Shown here: one piece after another, positions 6,648 through 6,658 of the stretch
Numbering within the stretch: the first letter of the stretch is position 1
Layout of the letters: each line of letters begins with the position of its first letter
Source of the DNA: DRPN01 sp964383915
GTDB taxonomy: Bacteria; Bacteroidota; Bacteroidia; Bacteroidales; VadinHA17
Assembly: GCA_964383915.1 (NCBI GenBank)
Contig: CAYLJE010000129.1
Coordinates: forward strand, 1 to 6,658
Direction of reading: 5' to 3'
DNA length: 6,658 bases
Translations under genes and position numbers: made by a program
Notes under the pieces: generated by a model
What the model was told of the DNA's origin: nothing
The model's input: only the letters and a program-made list of their open reading frames with translations
Database searches by the model: none

Positions 6648-6658
6648 TAAATAATAAC

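Larger units (their letters stand above)
6196..6658 (-). pseudogene. GH130-like glycosidase gene interrupted by a miniature element; C-terminal part only
   Basis: Minus-strand frame from 6472 to the stop at 6196-6198 encodes YAGWGGDRTNLNKMGWALFD, then KNDPAKIIKRCKEP, IFGEGLVRFKGEWKLYYGVR and GGTIAI. This matches the last two blades of the neighbouring GH130-like protein (AGQALFDINNPEKLIART and VEGLAHVKGKWFLYYGTADT), so the two are paralogues. Upstream, the frame enters the miniature element and meets a stop at 6499-6501. Past the element, bases 6650-6658 plus one TA join in frame to read LLFTYAGWGGD, which looks like the natural strand before this motif (compare GILLIYN in the intact paralogue). 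The gene was therefore whole before the insertion, with its 5' part beyond the right edge. An ATG at 6427-6429 could still start a 77-residue fragment, but it is unlikely to be functional. Confidence 0.78.

Noticed and set aside
1..6658. CRISPR array, tRNA, rRNA or defence system
   Set aside because: No regularly spaced repeats, cloverleaf or rRNA-like sequence, and no nuclease, methylase or toxin-like proteins were seen on either strand.

Overview
The window looks like Bacteroidota DNA, specifically the edge of a polysaccharide utilization locus (PUL). The signs are an ECF sigma factor of the Bacteroides-expansion type, a FecR-like anti-sigma with a DUF4974-like tail, and the start of a SusC-type TonB-dependent receptor carrying an STN signalling domain. 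One gene also has a TAnnTTTG-type -7 promoter element. The order or genus cannot be fixed from this sequence. Every supported gene is on the minus strand, so transcription runs from the right edge to the left.

Layout in transcription order. (a) 6658-6196: the C-terminal remnant of a GH130-like glycosidase gene, split by a roughly 175-bp miniature element (6473-6647) with 20-bp imperfect inverted termini and a TA duplication. Removing the element and one TA restores an open coding frame. (b) 6075-4921: an intact GH130-like lipoprotein behind a plausible -7 element. (c) 4760-3282: a complete sugar-porter MFS permease, preceded by a palindrome and a 12-bp direct repeat. (d) 3059-2589: a sulfatase that keeps its N-terminal catalytic-cysteine region but is only about a third of normal length. 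(e) 2450-1860: the ECF sigma factor. (f) 1739-666: the FecR anti-sigma. (g) 518-1: the SusC-like receptor N-terminus, which runs off the left edge.

How it fits together: sigma, anti-sigma and STN-bearing receptor form the three parts of a trans-envelope regulatory switch. A glycan binding at the receptor is relayed through the STN domain to FecR in the periplasm and releases the sigma factor, which switches on the receptor operon. The GH130-like lipoprotein and the MFS permease would process and import mannoside-type or similar sugars. The sulfatase remnant and the interrupted GH130-like gene suggest this side of the locus is decaying.

The most interesting non-coding signals are a strong terminator-like hairpin directly ahead of fecR, a 13-bp perfect hairpin between fecR and susC whose U-tract lies on the opposite (+) strand, and the miniature element. 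I see no RNA genes, CRISPR array or complete transposase. No wholly new gene system is evident; the novelty is in the regulatory structures and the gene decay.
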